This document shows, piece by piece, positions 26,866 through 36,200 of a DNA stretch of 64,000 bases (position 1 is the first letter of the stretch; each line of letters begins with the position of its first letter). The DNA is taken from positions 1-64,000 of the forward strand of contig NZ_FNEY01000027.1 of the NCBI RefSeq assembly GCF_900100305.1, written 5' to 3'. The notes beneath the pieces were generated by a model. That model had not been told where the DNA came from. It searched no databases and saw nothing but the letters and a program-made list of their open reading frames with translations. Position numbers and translations under genes: made by a program. Source of the stretch: Paracidovorax citrulli. Lineage in GTDB: Bacteria > Pseudomonadota > Gammaproteobacteria > Burkholderiales > Burkholderiaceae_C.

Positions 26866-28344
26866 ATGGCGTCCACCATCAACACCAACATCAGCTCGCT
26901 CACCGCCCAGCGCAACCTGAGCCTGAGCCAGTCGTCGCTCAACACCTCCATCCAGCGCCTGTCCTCCGGCCTGCGCATCAACAGCGCCAAGGACGATGCC
27001 GCCGGCCTGGCCATCTCGGAGCGGTTCACCTCGCAGATCCGCGGGATGAACCAGGCGGCGCGCAATGCCAACGACGGCATTTCGCTGTCCCAGGTGGCGG
27101 AAAGTGCGCTGGCGGGCGCAGGGAACATCCTGCAGCGGGTGCGCGAACTGTCGGTGCAATCGGCCAACGCCACCAATTCGGCAGGTGACCGCAAGGCCAT
27201 CCAGGCCGAAGTCGGCCAGCTGCTGTCCGAACTCGACCGCATCGCCGGCACCACGGAATTCAACGGCCAGAAACTGCTGGACGGCTCCTTCGGCTCGGCC
27301 ACCTTCCAGGTCGGCGCCAACGCCAACCAGACCATCACGGCCACCACGGGCAACTTCCGCACCATGAACTATGGTGCCCAGCTGACGGCCTCCGCCACCG
27401 GCGCGGCCACCACCGGCGCCACCGCCGGCTCGGCAGGCGCCGCCGCCGGCACGGTGGTCATCGGCGGGCTGCAGACCAAGACCGTCAACGTCGCGGCTGC
27501 CAGCACGGCCGCCGACATCGCCGCCGCCGTCAACGCGGTGGCCGACTCCACCGGCGTGACGGCCGCGGCCCGCAACGTCTCGGAACTCAAGCTCACCGGC
27601 AATGGTTCTTATTCTCTGGCGGTCAAGGGCGAGAACAGCACCGCGGCCAACGTGACGTTCAACGTCTCGTCGAACAGTTCGGCCGCAGGGCTGGCCGAAG
27701 CCGTGAAGGCCTTCAACGACGTGTCCTCGCAGACCGGCATCACCGCCAAGCTCAACAGCGACAACACCGGCCTGATCCTGACCAACGAGTCGGGCAAGGA
27801 CATCAACATCGCCAACGGCGCCAGCAGCGCCGCGGGCATCACGCTGGCCTCGCAGGACGCCGTCCAGACGTTGTCCTCGGGCAACCTGACCTTCACGGCC
27901 GCCACGACGGCCGCCACCGGCGTCACCGTGGCTGCGCGCGGCACGGTGGAATACAACTCCGACAAGGGCTACACCGTGAGCGGCACGGGCGACACCATGA
28001 CGAACGCCGCGGCCACCAGTTCCAACATGAAGTCCGTGAGCACCATCGACGTGTCGACGGTGGACGGTTCCACGCGCGCCTTGAAGATCATCGATGCCGC
28101 GCTCGCGGCCGTCAACGGCCAGCGTGCGAACTTCGGCGCGTTGCAATCACGGTTCGAAACCGCCATCGCCAACCTGAATACCTCGTCCGAGAACATGTCC
28201 GCCTCGCGCAGCCGCATCCAGGACGCGGACTTCGCGGCCGAAACCGCCAACCTGTCGCGCTCGCAGATCCTGCAGCAGGCCGGCACGGCGATGGTGGCCC
28301 AGGCCAACCAGCTGCCCCAGGGCGTGCTGTCCCTGCTGAAGTAA
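26866..28344 (+). CDS. fliC: Flagellin (copy 2)
   Basis: This second 492-residue flagellin is oriented away from copy 1 and starts at the ATG at 26866 with GCAGGAG upstream. It is colinear with copy 1. By eye I count about 56 substitutions, clustered at residues 74-88, 330-350, 395-415 and 448-458, with D0 ends almost unchanged and the flg22-type region identical. No recognisable sigma28 promoter precedes it and no strong terminator follows. Transcription could therefore read into the glycan island starting at 28420. A different expression level or condition from copy 1 is an inference from the promoter difference. Confidence 0.96.
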   Translation: MASTINTNISSLTAQRNLSLSQSSLNTSIQRLSSGLRINSAKDDAAGLAISERFTSQIRGMNQAARNANDGISLSQVAESALAGAGNILQRVRELSVQSANATNSAGDRKAIQAEVGQLLSELDRIAGTTEFNGQKLLDGSFGSATFQVGANANQTITATTGNFRTMNYGAQLTASATGAATTGATAGSAGAAAGTVVIGGLQTKTVNVAAASTAADIAAAVNAVADSTGVTAAARNVSELKLTGNGSYSLAVKGENSTAANVTFNVSSNSSAAGLAEAVKAFNDVSSQTGITAKLNSDNTGLILTNESGKDINIANGASSAAGITLASQDAVQTLSSGNLTFTAATTAATGVTVAARGTVEYNSDKGYTVSGTGDTMTNAAATSSNMKSVSTIDVSTVDGSTRALKIIDAALAAVNGQRANFGALQSRFETAIANLNTSSENMSASRSRIQDADFAAETANLSRSQILQQAGTAMVAQANQLPQGVLSLLK

Positions 28345-28419
28345 GCGGGTGAAGCGCAGCGCCCCATAATGCCGTGAGCGCAAGGAAGACACGCGGCCCG
28401 CACCCTTGCCGACCATTGC

Positions 28420-29133
28420 ATGCACACCACCGCCGTCATCGTTCAGTCGAACTACCTGCCCTGGAAGGGGTACTTCGACCTGATGCGCCAGGCAGACGTC
28501 TTCGTTCTGTACGACGACGTGCAATATACGCGGCGAGACTGGCGCAATCGCAATGTCATCAAGACGCCTCAAGGGTTGCATTGGCTCACGGTGCCGGTTC
28601 AAAGCAAGGGGCAGTACCACCAGGACATCGACAAAATCACTGTTTCATCGTCCAGGTGGATCGAGAAGCACTGGAATACCATCGCGATGAGCTACGGAAA
28701 ATCCCCCGGATTTTCCGAATACGGACCGGCCGTGCGGTCCATGATGCATGCGTGCGCCGACCATACGCTGTTATCGGAAATCAATGGCCGGCTAATCCGG
28801 GGCGTGGCGGAACTCCTTGGCATCCGCACGCCCATCGTCCAGTCATCCGCCTATGGGAAGGTTTCCGGAAAAACGGAAAACCTCATCCATCTTTGCAAGG
28901 CCGTCGGCGCGACCCGATATCTGTCGGGGCCTGCGGCAAGGAGTTATCTCGACGCCGGACTCTTCTCCCACGCCGGCATCGAGCTGAGCTATATGGATTA
29001 CTCCGGATATCCGGAGTATGGACAGCCCCACGGTCCCTTCACCCATTTCGTGAGCATCGTCGACCTATTGATGAGCACGGGAGAGAAAGCGGCCAGCTAT
29101 CTCATCCAGCAGGAATCTTCGCGTGTCTCGTGA
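28420..29133 (+). CDS. WbqC-like family protein
   Basis: The 237-residue protein has the WbqC-family signature at the N-terminus (IVQSNYLPWKGYFDLMRQADVFVLYDDVQYTRRDWRNRN) and, near the C-terminus, SGYPEYGQPHGPFTHFVSIVDLLMSTG. WbqC-type proteins occur in O-antigen and other surface-glycan clusters; their reaction is not well defined, and an acyl- or amino-acid transfer role on sugars has been considered. It is the first gene of the island after flagellin 2 (75-base gap) and overlaps the next gene by 11 bases. Base composition is visibly less GC-rich than the flagellar genes. Confidence 0.85.
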   Translation: MHTTAVIVQSNYLPWKGYFDLMRQADVFVLYDDVQYTRRDWRNRNVIKTPQGLHWLTVPVQSKGQYHQDIDKITVSSSRWIEKHWNTIAMSYGKSPGFSEYGPAVRSMMHACADHTLLSEINGRLIRGVAELLGIRTPIVQSSAYGKVSGKTENLIHLCKAVGATRYLSGPAARSYLDAGLFSHAGIELSYMDYSGYPEYGQPHGPFTHFVSIVDLLMSTGEKAASYLIQQESSRVS

Positions 29134-29779
29134 CGAAAACGCTTTGCACGAAGGGATCGCGCTCTACTATGAGCGTCGACTGCATGAGCACGGGCCGACC
29201 CCCCGAGGTGTGGACTGGAACGGAGCGGAATCCCAGCAGCTTCGCTTCGCCCAGCTGACGCAGATACTGCAAGCCGGCCCCGGTCCGGACAGTGATCGTC
29301 CGACGACCCTGAACGATCTGGGCTGCGGTTATGGAGCCCTGCTCGACTTCCTTGTGGAGACAGGCTGGAACATCGACTACGAGGGTATCGACCTGTCCGC
29401 CTCGATGGTGCAGGCAGCCCAGGCACGCCACGCAGGCGTCGCGAACGCCCGCTTCCGGGTCGGTGCAGCCTGTACCCGCATGGCCGACTACAGCGTGGCC
29501 AGCGGACTGTTCAATGTCCGTCAGGAGGTGCCTGTTCCGTTGTGGGAGAAATTCATCCATGACACGCTGGACGATCTGGACCGCAGCAGCCGCCGTGGAT
29601 TTGCGTTCAATTGCCTCACCTCATACTCGGACGCAGAGAAGATGAAGCCCCATCTGCACTATTGCGTACCCGAAGAGATCTTTCGTCACTGCAAAACCCG
29701 ATTCTCACGCCATGTCGCACTGCTGCACGACTATGGGCTCTACGAATTCACCATCCTGGTACGCAAGCAGGTCGGGTGA
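29123..29779 (+). CDS. Class I SAM-dependent methyltransferase
   Basis: This 218-residue protein starts at a GTG overlapping the WbqC-like gene, with AGGA upstream. The SAM motif I is LNDLGCGYGALLDFL (about 72-86), followed by the acidic residue in YEGIDLSASMV. The C-terminal part is a typical seven-strand methyltransferase fold with HDYGLYEFTILVRK. The substrate is not evident; its place in the cluster suggests O- or N-methylation of the flagellar glycan. Translationally coupled to both neighbours. Confidence 0.85.
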   Translation: MSRDENALHEGIALYYERRLHEHGPTPRGVDWNGAESQQLRFAQLTQILQAGPGPDSDRPTTLNDLGCGYGALLDFLVETGWNIDYEGIDLSASMVQAAQARHAGVANARFRVGAACTRMADYSVASGLFNVRQEVPVPLWEKFIHDTLDDLDRSSRRGFAFNCLTSYSDAEKMKPHLHYCVPEEIFRHCKTRFSRHVALLHDYGLYEFTILVRKQVG

Positions 29780-30600
29780 TGCCGCCGCCAACCGATACAC
29801 ACAGCATGAACACCGCTCCATCCCCTGAAAAAAACCAGAAGCACGAGTCTTCGGTACTGACGCACTCCGCGATCGACGGCATTCAGGCCCGGGATGAACT
29901 CTTCGCCCTGATGAATGGCTACGCGAGCACACCCGAGGAAAAAGAACGGTCGCTAGGGCTGTTCCTTCGGGGCTCCCTTCTGGCCCGCATTCTTGCGGTG
30001 GCGCACATCTATCAGCAAATCGTGGATATTCCCGGCATCATTTTCGATATCGGCACCTGGCGCGGGCAGACCGCGGTGCTGTGCGAAAACTTTCGTGCCA
30101 TCTACGAGCCATTGCACTTCAATCGCCGGATCGTCTGTTTCGATACTTTCGAGGGGTACGCCGGTTTTGGCGACCAAGACCGCGCGACTGCGCTGCACAA
30201 GGAGGGCACTTACTCGGTGGGTGGAACCGCCTATGCCGACTACCTGGCTCACCTGCTACAGGTCCATGAGCGCGCCAATGCCATGGGGCACAACAACGGC
30301 AAGCACCAGGTCATCGCCGGAGACTGCCGGGAAACCATTCCCGCATTTTTCGGAGACCATCCCAACGAGATCCTGAGTCTGGCGTTTTTCGACGTCAATG
30401 CGCTCGCACCCACACGCGAGGCGCTGGACCAAGTCTGGAAGCGGCTGGCCCCCGGGGGCATCGTGGCGTTCTGGCAATTGACCCGGGCAGGCATGCGCGC
30501 CGAAGGGCAGGCCTATGCCGCGGACCTCCTCAACCAGCATCGACACACATTGCATCGTGCGCCCACGTATCCCAGCCTTTGCTATGCCCGCAAGATGTGA
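29779..30600 (+). CDS. TylF/MycF-like sugar O-methyltransferase
   Basis: This protein is 273 residues if started at the ATG at 29779, which overlaps the previous stop (TGATG); an ATG at 29806 is an alternative. It has a SAM motif (IIFDIGTWRGQTAVLCENF), then FDTFEGYAGFGDQD, and later LAFFDVNALAPTREALDQVWKRLAPGGIVAFWQL. This pattern (a DTFEGF-like motif plus metal-site acidic residues) resembles TylF/MycF-type methyltransferases acting on deoxysugar hydroxyls. It is a second methyltransferase beside the one at 29123, so the glycan may carry two methyl groups (inference). Confidence 0.75.
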   Translation: MPPPTDTHSMNTAPSPEKNQKHESSVLTHSAIDGIQARDELFALMNGYASTPEEKERSLGLFLRGSLLARILAVAHIYQQIVDIPGIIFDIGTWRGQTAVLCENFRAIYEPLHFNRRIVCFDTFEGYAGFGDQDRATALHKEGTYSVGGTAYADYLAHLLQVHERANAMGHNNGKHQVIAGDCRETIPAFFGDHPNEILSLAFFDVNALAPTREALDQVWKRLAPGGIVAFWQLTRAGMRAEGQAYAADLLNQHRHTLHRAPTYPSLCYARKM

Positions 30601-30631
30601 GCGTGCTTTTCCATTTTCGTAGAGCAGCCAT

Positions 30632-32086
30632 ATGCATACCGTCGTCATAGGAAACGGCATCGTCGCCCTCTCCACGGCTTTCAGGCTCATGCAACGGCTG
30701 GGGCCCCATGACCAGATCACCTTGATAGGTCCGCGGGCCCGGCCCGGCTCCGCTACCCAGGCGGCTGCGGCAATGCTCAATTCATTCGCGGAAATCGAAG
30801 CGGGAGGTCTGGAACACCCCGTCGATCTCTTCCGCTTCGAGCTCAGCCATCTGGCCACCCGCATGTGGCCCCGGTTCGAGCGCGAGATCATCGATCAGGC
30901 GGGAGGGTGCCTGCCCGCCGACTGCGGGCACTGTACCGGCTTTGGCGGAGGCGGCTGCATCGATACGGGCACATTCGTCATCAATAACAATGCAGCAGAC
31001 GATCTGGACGATGAAAATTTCGATGCCATCGCCAAGGCCCTGGACGATTTCAGCGAACCCTACGAATACGTCTCGCCTCGCAGCATTCCCAATTACCGGC
31101 CACACCAGGGGCAACGCGCCGTGCGAGCCCTATTCATACCGGGCGAAGGCTGGGTCAATCCGCGGCTGATGCTGGAAAAGCTCGACATGGTGGTCGGGCG
31201 CCATCCGCGGGTGAGATTCCTGGAGGCCAGTGCACAACGTCTCCAGCACGGCCATGGATCCATCACCGGCGTGGTCCTGAACAATGCGCAGGTGGTGGAG
31301 GCGGACAAGTTCGTGCTGGCGACAGGGGCATCTGCCTGGGACCTGCTGCAGCGCAGCGACCTGGACATCGGCATGCAGCGGGTGTTCTATGGCGTCGGCG
31401 TATCTCTGGAAATCGAGAGCCCCGACAATCCCCATACCCACTGCATTCGCACACCGAACCGAGGGCTGGCGTGCGGCGTCTACAGCGCCCCCTACTTCAC
31501 AGGCCCCCGTCGGCCGACCGACCACATTCTCATAGGGGCCAGCAGTTTCACATCGGCGACCCCCGTGGAGCACGCCCGCATCGGCAGCGTGGAGTCCCTG
31601 TTGAAATCCGCCATGGAGCAGATCAACCGCGATTTCTACCGGGCCTCCCTGGTCCGTGTGAACGTGGGCTGGCGGCCCAGCAGCCAGGACGGATATCCCA
31701 TGGTAGGGCCGACGGCGCTTCACAATCTCATCGTCGCCACGGGGACCAAGCGCGACGGCTTCCACATGGCACCGGTCCTCTCCCAGTATCTGGCGGGACT
31801 CGTTCATGGCGATCCCCTCCCCGACGAGCGCTGGAACTGGCTGGCCCCCGATCGCGCGCCGCTGCGGTTGCTGACACGCGAGCAGGCGATCGCCAAAGCG
31901 GTGCGGCACCAGATCAGCGCGGCCTATCAACATGGTTTCGTGCCTGCGAAGAGCCGCATGCCGGACCAACTGGCCGACACCTACCGCAGCCAGCTGGAAC
32001 AATTGCATGACCAGGTGGGCGCCATCGACTGGGGGATTCCGCCCGATATGCTCGACATGTACCGGTACGGCCACGCAAAGGCCTGA
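30632..32086 (+). CDS. FAD-dependent oxidoreductase of the DAO family
   Basis: The 484-residue protein has an N-terminal dinucleotide-binding motif (VVIGNGIVALSTAFRLM) and a C-terminal DAO motif (VGWRPSSQDGYPMVGP ... NLIVATGTKRDGFHMAPVLSQYLAGL), the hallmarks of D-amino-acid-oxidase/glycine-oxidase-like flavoproteins. A Cys/Gly-rich stretch (ADCGHCTGFGGGGC, about 97-110) is unusual. No membrane segment. In the cluster it may oxidise an amine or hydroxyl on a sugar or on an amino-acid substituent before the aminotransferase acts. This role is inference; the family assignment is firm. Confidence 0.8.
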   Translation: MHTVVIGNGIVALSTAFRLMQRLGPHDQITLIGPRARPGSATQAAAAMLNSFAEIEAGGLEHPVDLFRFELSHLATRMWPRFEREIIDQAGGCLPADCGHCTGFGGGGCIDTGTFVINNNAADDLDDENFDAIAKALDDFSEPYEYVSPRSIPNYRPHQGQRAVRALFIPGEGWVNPRLMLEKLDMVVGRHPRVRFLEASAQRLQHGHGSITGVVLNNAQVVEADKFVLATGASAWDLLQRSDLDIGMQRVFYGVGVSLEIESPDNPHTHCIRTPNRGLACGVYSAPYFTGPRRPTDHILIGASSFTSATPVEHARIGSVESLLKSAMEQINRDFYRASLVRVNVGWRPSSQDGYPMVGPTALHNLIVATGTKRDGFHMAPVLSQYLAGLVHGDPLPDERWNWLAPDRAPLRLLTREQAIAKAVRHQISAAYQHGFVPAKSRMPDQLADTYRSQLEQLHDQVGAIDWGIPPDMLDMYRYGHAKA

Positions 32087-32119
32087 ACCGGGTCCCGCCC
32101 CTCACGGAAGAGCCCAGCC

Positions 32120-33274
32120 ATGGACAACTCCAGCATCCCTTTCGGCCAGCCGTTCATCGTCGGCAAGGAGCTTTTCTACATCGCCCAGGCAGTCATGAAC
32201 GGCTCCATCGCCGGCGACGGGGATTTCACGCGCAAATGCCAGGAGTGGCTAGAGGTCCATCTGTCGTGCAAGAAGGCCCTTCTGACCACGTCCTGCACCA
32301 CGGCGCTCGAAATGGCGGCCATCCTGACAGATGTGCAACCGGGCGACGAAATCATCATGCCGTCGTTCACGTTCGTCTCGACGGCGAATGCCTTCGTGCT
32401 GCGCGGCGGCGTTCCGGTCTTCGTCGATATCCGCGCCGACACGCTGAATCTGGATGAGCGTCTGGTGGAGGCGCTCATCACGCCGCGCACCAAGGCGGTC
32501 GTGGCCGTGCATTACGCAGGGTTTCCCTGCGCCATGGACAAGCTCAAGGCCCTGTGCCGCCAGCACGGCCTGCGGCTCATCGAAGACGCCGCACAAGCCA
32601 TCCTGACGCACGACGAAGGCCAAGCGTTGGGCACGATCGGCGACATGGGTTGCCTCAGCTTCCATGAAACCAAGAACGTCATCTGCGGCGAGGGCGGGGC
32701 CCTGCTCATCAACGACCCGGCGCTGATCGAGCGCGCCGAAATCATCTGGCAGAAAGGAACCAACCGCAAAGCCTTCTTCAGAGGCGAAGTGGACAGGTAT
32801 TCCTGGGTCGACATAGGCTCGTCGTTCCTGCCGAATGAACTCACGGCCGCGTTCCTCTACGCACAACTGGAACACGCCAAGCGAATCAACACCCACAGGC
32901 GCGTGTTGTATGAGAAGTACCTCCAGTTGCTCGGACCGCTGGAGCAGGAAGGTTTTCTCCAACTGCCGAAGACCGCTGCGCAAGTGGCCAACGGCCATAT
33001 CTTCTACATCCTGTGCACCTCTCTGAAGGAGCGCACCGCCTTGACCGGATTTCTGCGCGCACAGGGTATCGGCGCAGTGTTCCATTATGTTCCGCTGCAT
33101 GATTCGCCGGCCGGCCTGCGTCATGGCCGTGGCGGGCACCTGCCGGTCACCACCGATATTTCACGGAGGTTGCTGCGCCTGCCCATATATTCCAGCATGA
33201 CCAGCGACGATGTCCGGCGCGTCGCTGGCGCCGTGAAAAGCTTCTATCAGCCACACTCCCGCACCGGGGCGTGA
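32120..33274 (+). CDS. DegT/DnrJ/EryC1/StrS-type sugar aminotransferase (WecE/RffA-like)
   Basis: The 384-residue PLP enzyme has TTSCTTALEMAAIL, PSFTFVSTANAFVLRGGVPVFVDIR, the cofactor aspartate in LIEDAAQA and the PLP lysine in SFHETKNVICGEGGALL. It ends with a C-terminal HYVPLHDS segment typical of this family. Closest in pattern to dTDP-4-amino-4,6-dideoxygalactose transaminase (WecE/RffA). It converts a 4-keto-6-deoxy nucleotide sugar to the amino sugar. No nucleotidyltransferase or 4,6-dehydratase is in the window, so the keto sugar must come from genes elsewhere. Confidence 0.88.
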   Translation: MDNSSIPFGQPFIVGKELFYIAQAVMNGSIAGDGDFTRKCQEWLEVHLSCKKALLTTSCTTALEMAAILTDVQPGDEIIMPSFTFVSTANAFVLRGGVPVFVDIRADTLNLDERLVEALITPRTKAVVAVHYAGFPCAMDKLKALCRQHGLRLIEDAAQAILTHDEGQALGTIGDMGCLSFHETKNVICGEGGALLINDPALIERAEIIWQKGTNRKAFFRGEVDRYSWVDIGSSFLPNELTAAFLYAQLEHAKRINTHRRVLYEKYLQLLGPLEQEGFLQLPKTAAQVANGHIFYILCTSLKERTALTGFLRAQGIGAVFHYVPLHDSPAGLRHGRGGHLPVTTDISRRLLRLPIYSSMTSDDVRRVAGAVKSFYQPHSRTGA

Positions 33275-33289
33275 AGCCCTCCCAGCCCC

Positions 33290-36200
33290 ATGAAACCAGT
33301 GCAGTTCATCCGGGATAACCACGCCCGCTTTCTCCACCTGCTGGAACACGTCCGTCAACTCGTCCAAGCACGGCGGTGGCAAGATGCCCTGGATGCCGCC
33401 GCAGAGTGCGCCTCCCACGCCTGGCTGCAGCACAGCGGGATCTTCGCCTCTGCGGAACTCGAATCGCTGGTCGCGCAGGCTGGAGCGCATCTTTCCGAAC
33501 GCGCGCCGGGCCGTCCACCCGCGTCCGGCGGCGGAGGCCGCCGCCGGCTGCTCACCATCATGACCAGCGCCCACTCGGTGGGTGGACACAGCCGCATCGC
33601 CTGGCGCTGGTGCCAACTGGACGCCGGGTCGGAGCACACGCTCGTATTGACCCGACAGGCAGGAGCGGCGATTCCCGAGCAGTTGCTCGAACTGCAGGCT
33701 GCCGGCCGGCTCACGATCGTCCTGCTGGAGCAATCTGGCTGGAACGAACGCATCCAGGCCCTGCAAGCGCTTCTGGCACAGGCCGACTACGCGATATTGC
33801 TGACCCATCCCCACGACGTGCTGCCCTGCGCGGCGGTACCGGCCATGGAAAACCCGCCGCCGGTCATCGCCGTCGATCACGCCTCGCACGTGTTCTGGCT
33901 GGGCGTTTCCATCACGCAGGTGGCCCTCAACACGGCGACCTACCTGCTGGAAGGGCGCCGCGGCATAGGCAGGCAGCACATCGGGGGCGCCTTGCTGCCG
34001 ATGAATTTCGAGCACCTGGACCGCGGGCACGCGGCAGCCTCGGCGGTGAAATCCGCCTACGGGATCCCGCAGGAAGCAACGCTGCTGCTGTCCGCAGCGT
34101 CGGGCTACAAATTCTGGCCCATCGAAGGCGTCAGCCTCGCGGCCATGATCGGGCCCGTACTCGCCCGCCATCCACACGTCCATCTCCTGGCAGTGGGCGT
34201 GGGCACCACACGCCCATGGGAAGAGTTGCAGGCGCGGTTCCCGGCGCAAGTCCACCTGCAGGGCTACCTGTCGGAATCGGAACTGGTGGCCTGCTACCAC
34301 GCGTGCGACATCTACGTGGATTCGCTGCCGCTGTCCTCGCCCACGACGCTGCTCGAAGCGGCCGCATGCGGCAAACCCATCGTGCGTTTCGCGCCACAGG
34401 ACTGGAGGGGTACCGGTTTCTCGCTGGAGTTCGACTGCATTCCACCAGCGCTCTACCTGTGGACCACACCACCGGCCTACGAAGCCGACCTGCACCGCTT
34501 GATCACCGACCCGGATTTCCGCCAATGGCGCGGAGAATTCGGCCGCACAGCCGTCCGCCTGCACTATTCAGATGCCACCTTCCTCTACAGCATGGAGGCG
34601 ATCTACGAACAGGCCGACCGACTGGAGCCCATCCAGCCCGCCCCCACGGCACTGGACTGGAGATGCGATCGCGTCGATCTGCTGCTGGCCCAGCTCGCCC
34701 ACAACATGGCGCTGGACCGTCAGCCACCTGCTGTGGCGCAAGCGACGTCGAGCTACACGCTGCAAGACTGGTTGGCCCAGCGAACACCCAACGCTGCGCA
34801 GCAGCGATTGATCGATAGCCACTTGGCTGCGGATGCACCGCCCAGCCCGCAAGTAGCGATTGCAGTGCTCTGCGACGGCTTGAACACTGCAGCGCGCGAG
34901 GCCACCCTTCAAAGCCTGGCCGACCAGCCCTACCGGCACATCACGGTATCCGTCATCGCAACGCCGCCGGGCGAGCGCGTGGCGGCGCTGAATGAATGGG
35001 CTGCGCATAGCGATGCGCAGTGGCTCTGCACGGTGGAGGCGGGCGCACATTTCATGCACACCGGCCTGCAGGCACTGGCCCTGGAATTGCAGCATGCTTC
35101 CGACTGCCGGTGTGTCTATGCCGACGAAATCGTGCACGCTGGAGAAGGCCAGTGGGGAACCCTGTTCCGGCCCGACATCAACCTGGATCTGCTGCTCTCG
35201 TGTCCCGAGGGCATGGCACGGCACTGGCTGTACAGGCGGGACGTGTTCCTGGAGGCAGGAGGTTTCGATCCGGATTTTGCAGAGGCGCCGGAATTCGATC
35301 TGGCACTGCGATTGATCGCAGCCGACGGCATCGGAGCCATCGGCCACGTGAGCGAACCACTGCTCACGTCCGCCCTGCCCCGGTTGGCCAATCGCCAGCA
35401 CGAGATCGCGGCCATCGAGAGACATCTGCGTTCCAGGGGCTATGGGCATGCGTCGGTGGATGCCAGCCTGCCTGGACGCTATCGCATCCATTACGGCCAC
35501 GAAGCCAAGCCTCTCGTGTCGATCATCATTCCCACCAAGGATCAGTTCGCCATGGTGGAGCGATGCGTCAGTTCCCTGCTGGAGAAGACCTCCTACCAGA
35601 ACTACGAAATCATCCTGGTGGACAACGGTAGCACGGATCCGTCGGCCTGCGCCTGGATCGGCGGGCTGGAAGCGATGGACGATCCGCGCATCCGTGTGCT
35701 GCGCTATCCGCATCCGTTCAACTATTCCGCGATCAACAACGCGGCGGCGCGCATGGCGCGAGGCGAGTACCTCATCCTGCTGAACAACGACACGGCCACG
35801 CTGCGCGGCGACTGGCTGGACGCCATGCTCAACCATGCGCAGCGGCCCGAGGTCGGCATCGTGGGAGCCAAGCTGCTGCACGCCGATGGCACCATCCAGC
35901 ACGGCGGCGTCGTGCTGGGCCTGCGCGGCCCGGCAGACCACCCCTTCATAGGCCTGCCGGCCGATGCGCCCGGCTATATGAATCGCCTGGAAGTGGACCA
36001 GAACTACAGCGCGGTCACCGCCGCCTGCCTGATGATCCGCCGCTCGGTCTACGAAGAGGTCGGCGGGCTGGACGAAGAAGCCTTCAAGGTGTCGTACAAC
36101 GATGTGGACCTGTGCCTCAAGGTACGGCAGGCCGGCTACCTCATCGTCTGGACGCCCCACGCCGTCGTGCTGCACGAAGGCAGCGTGAGCCAGAAGTCCG

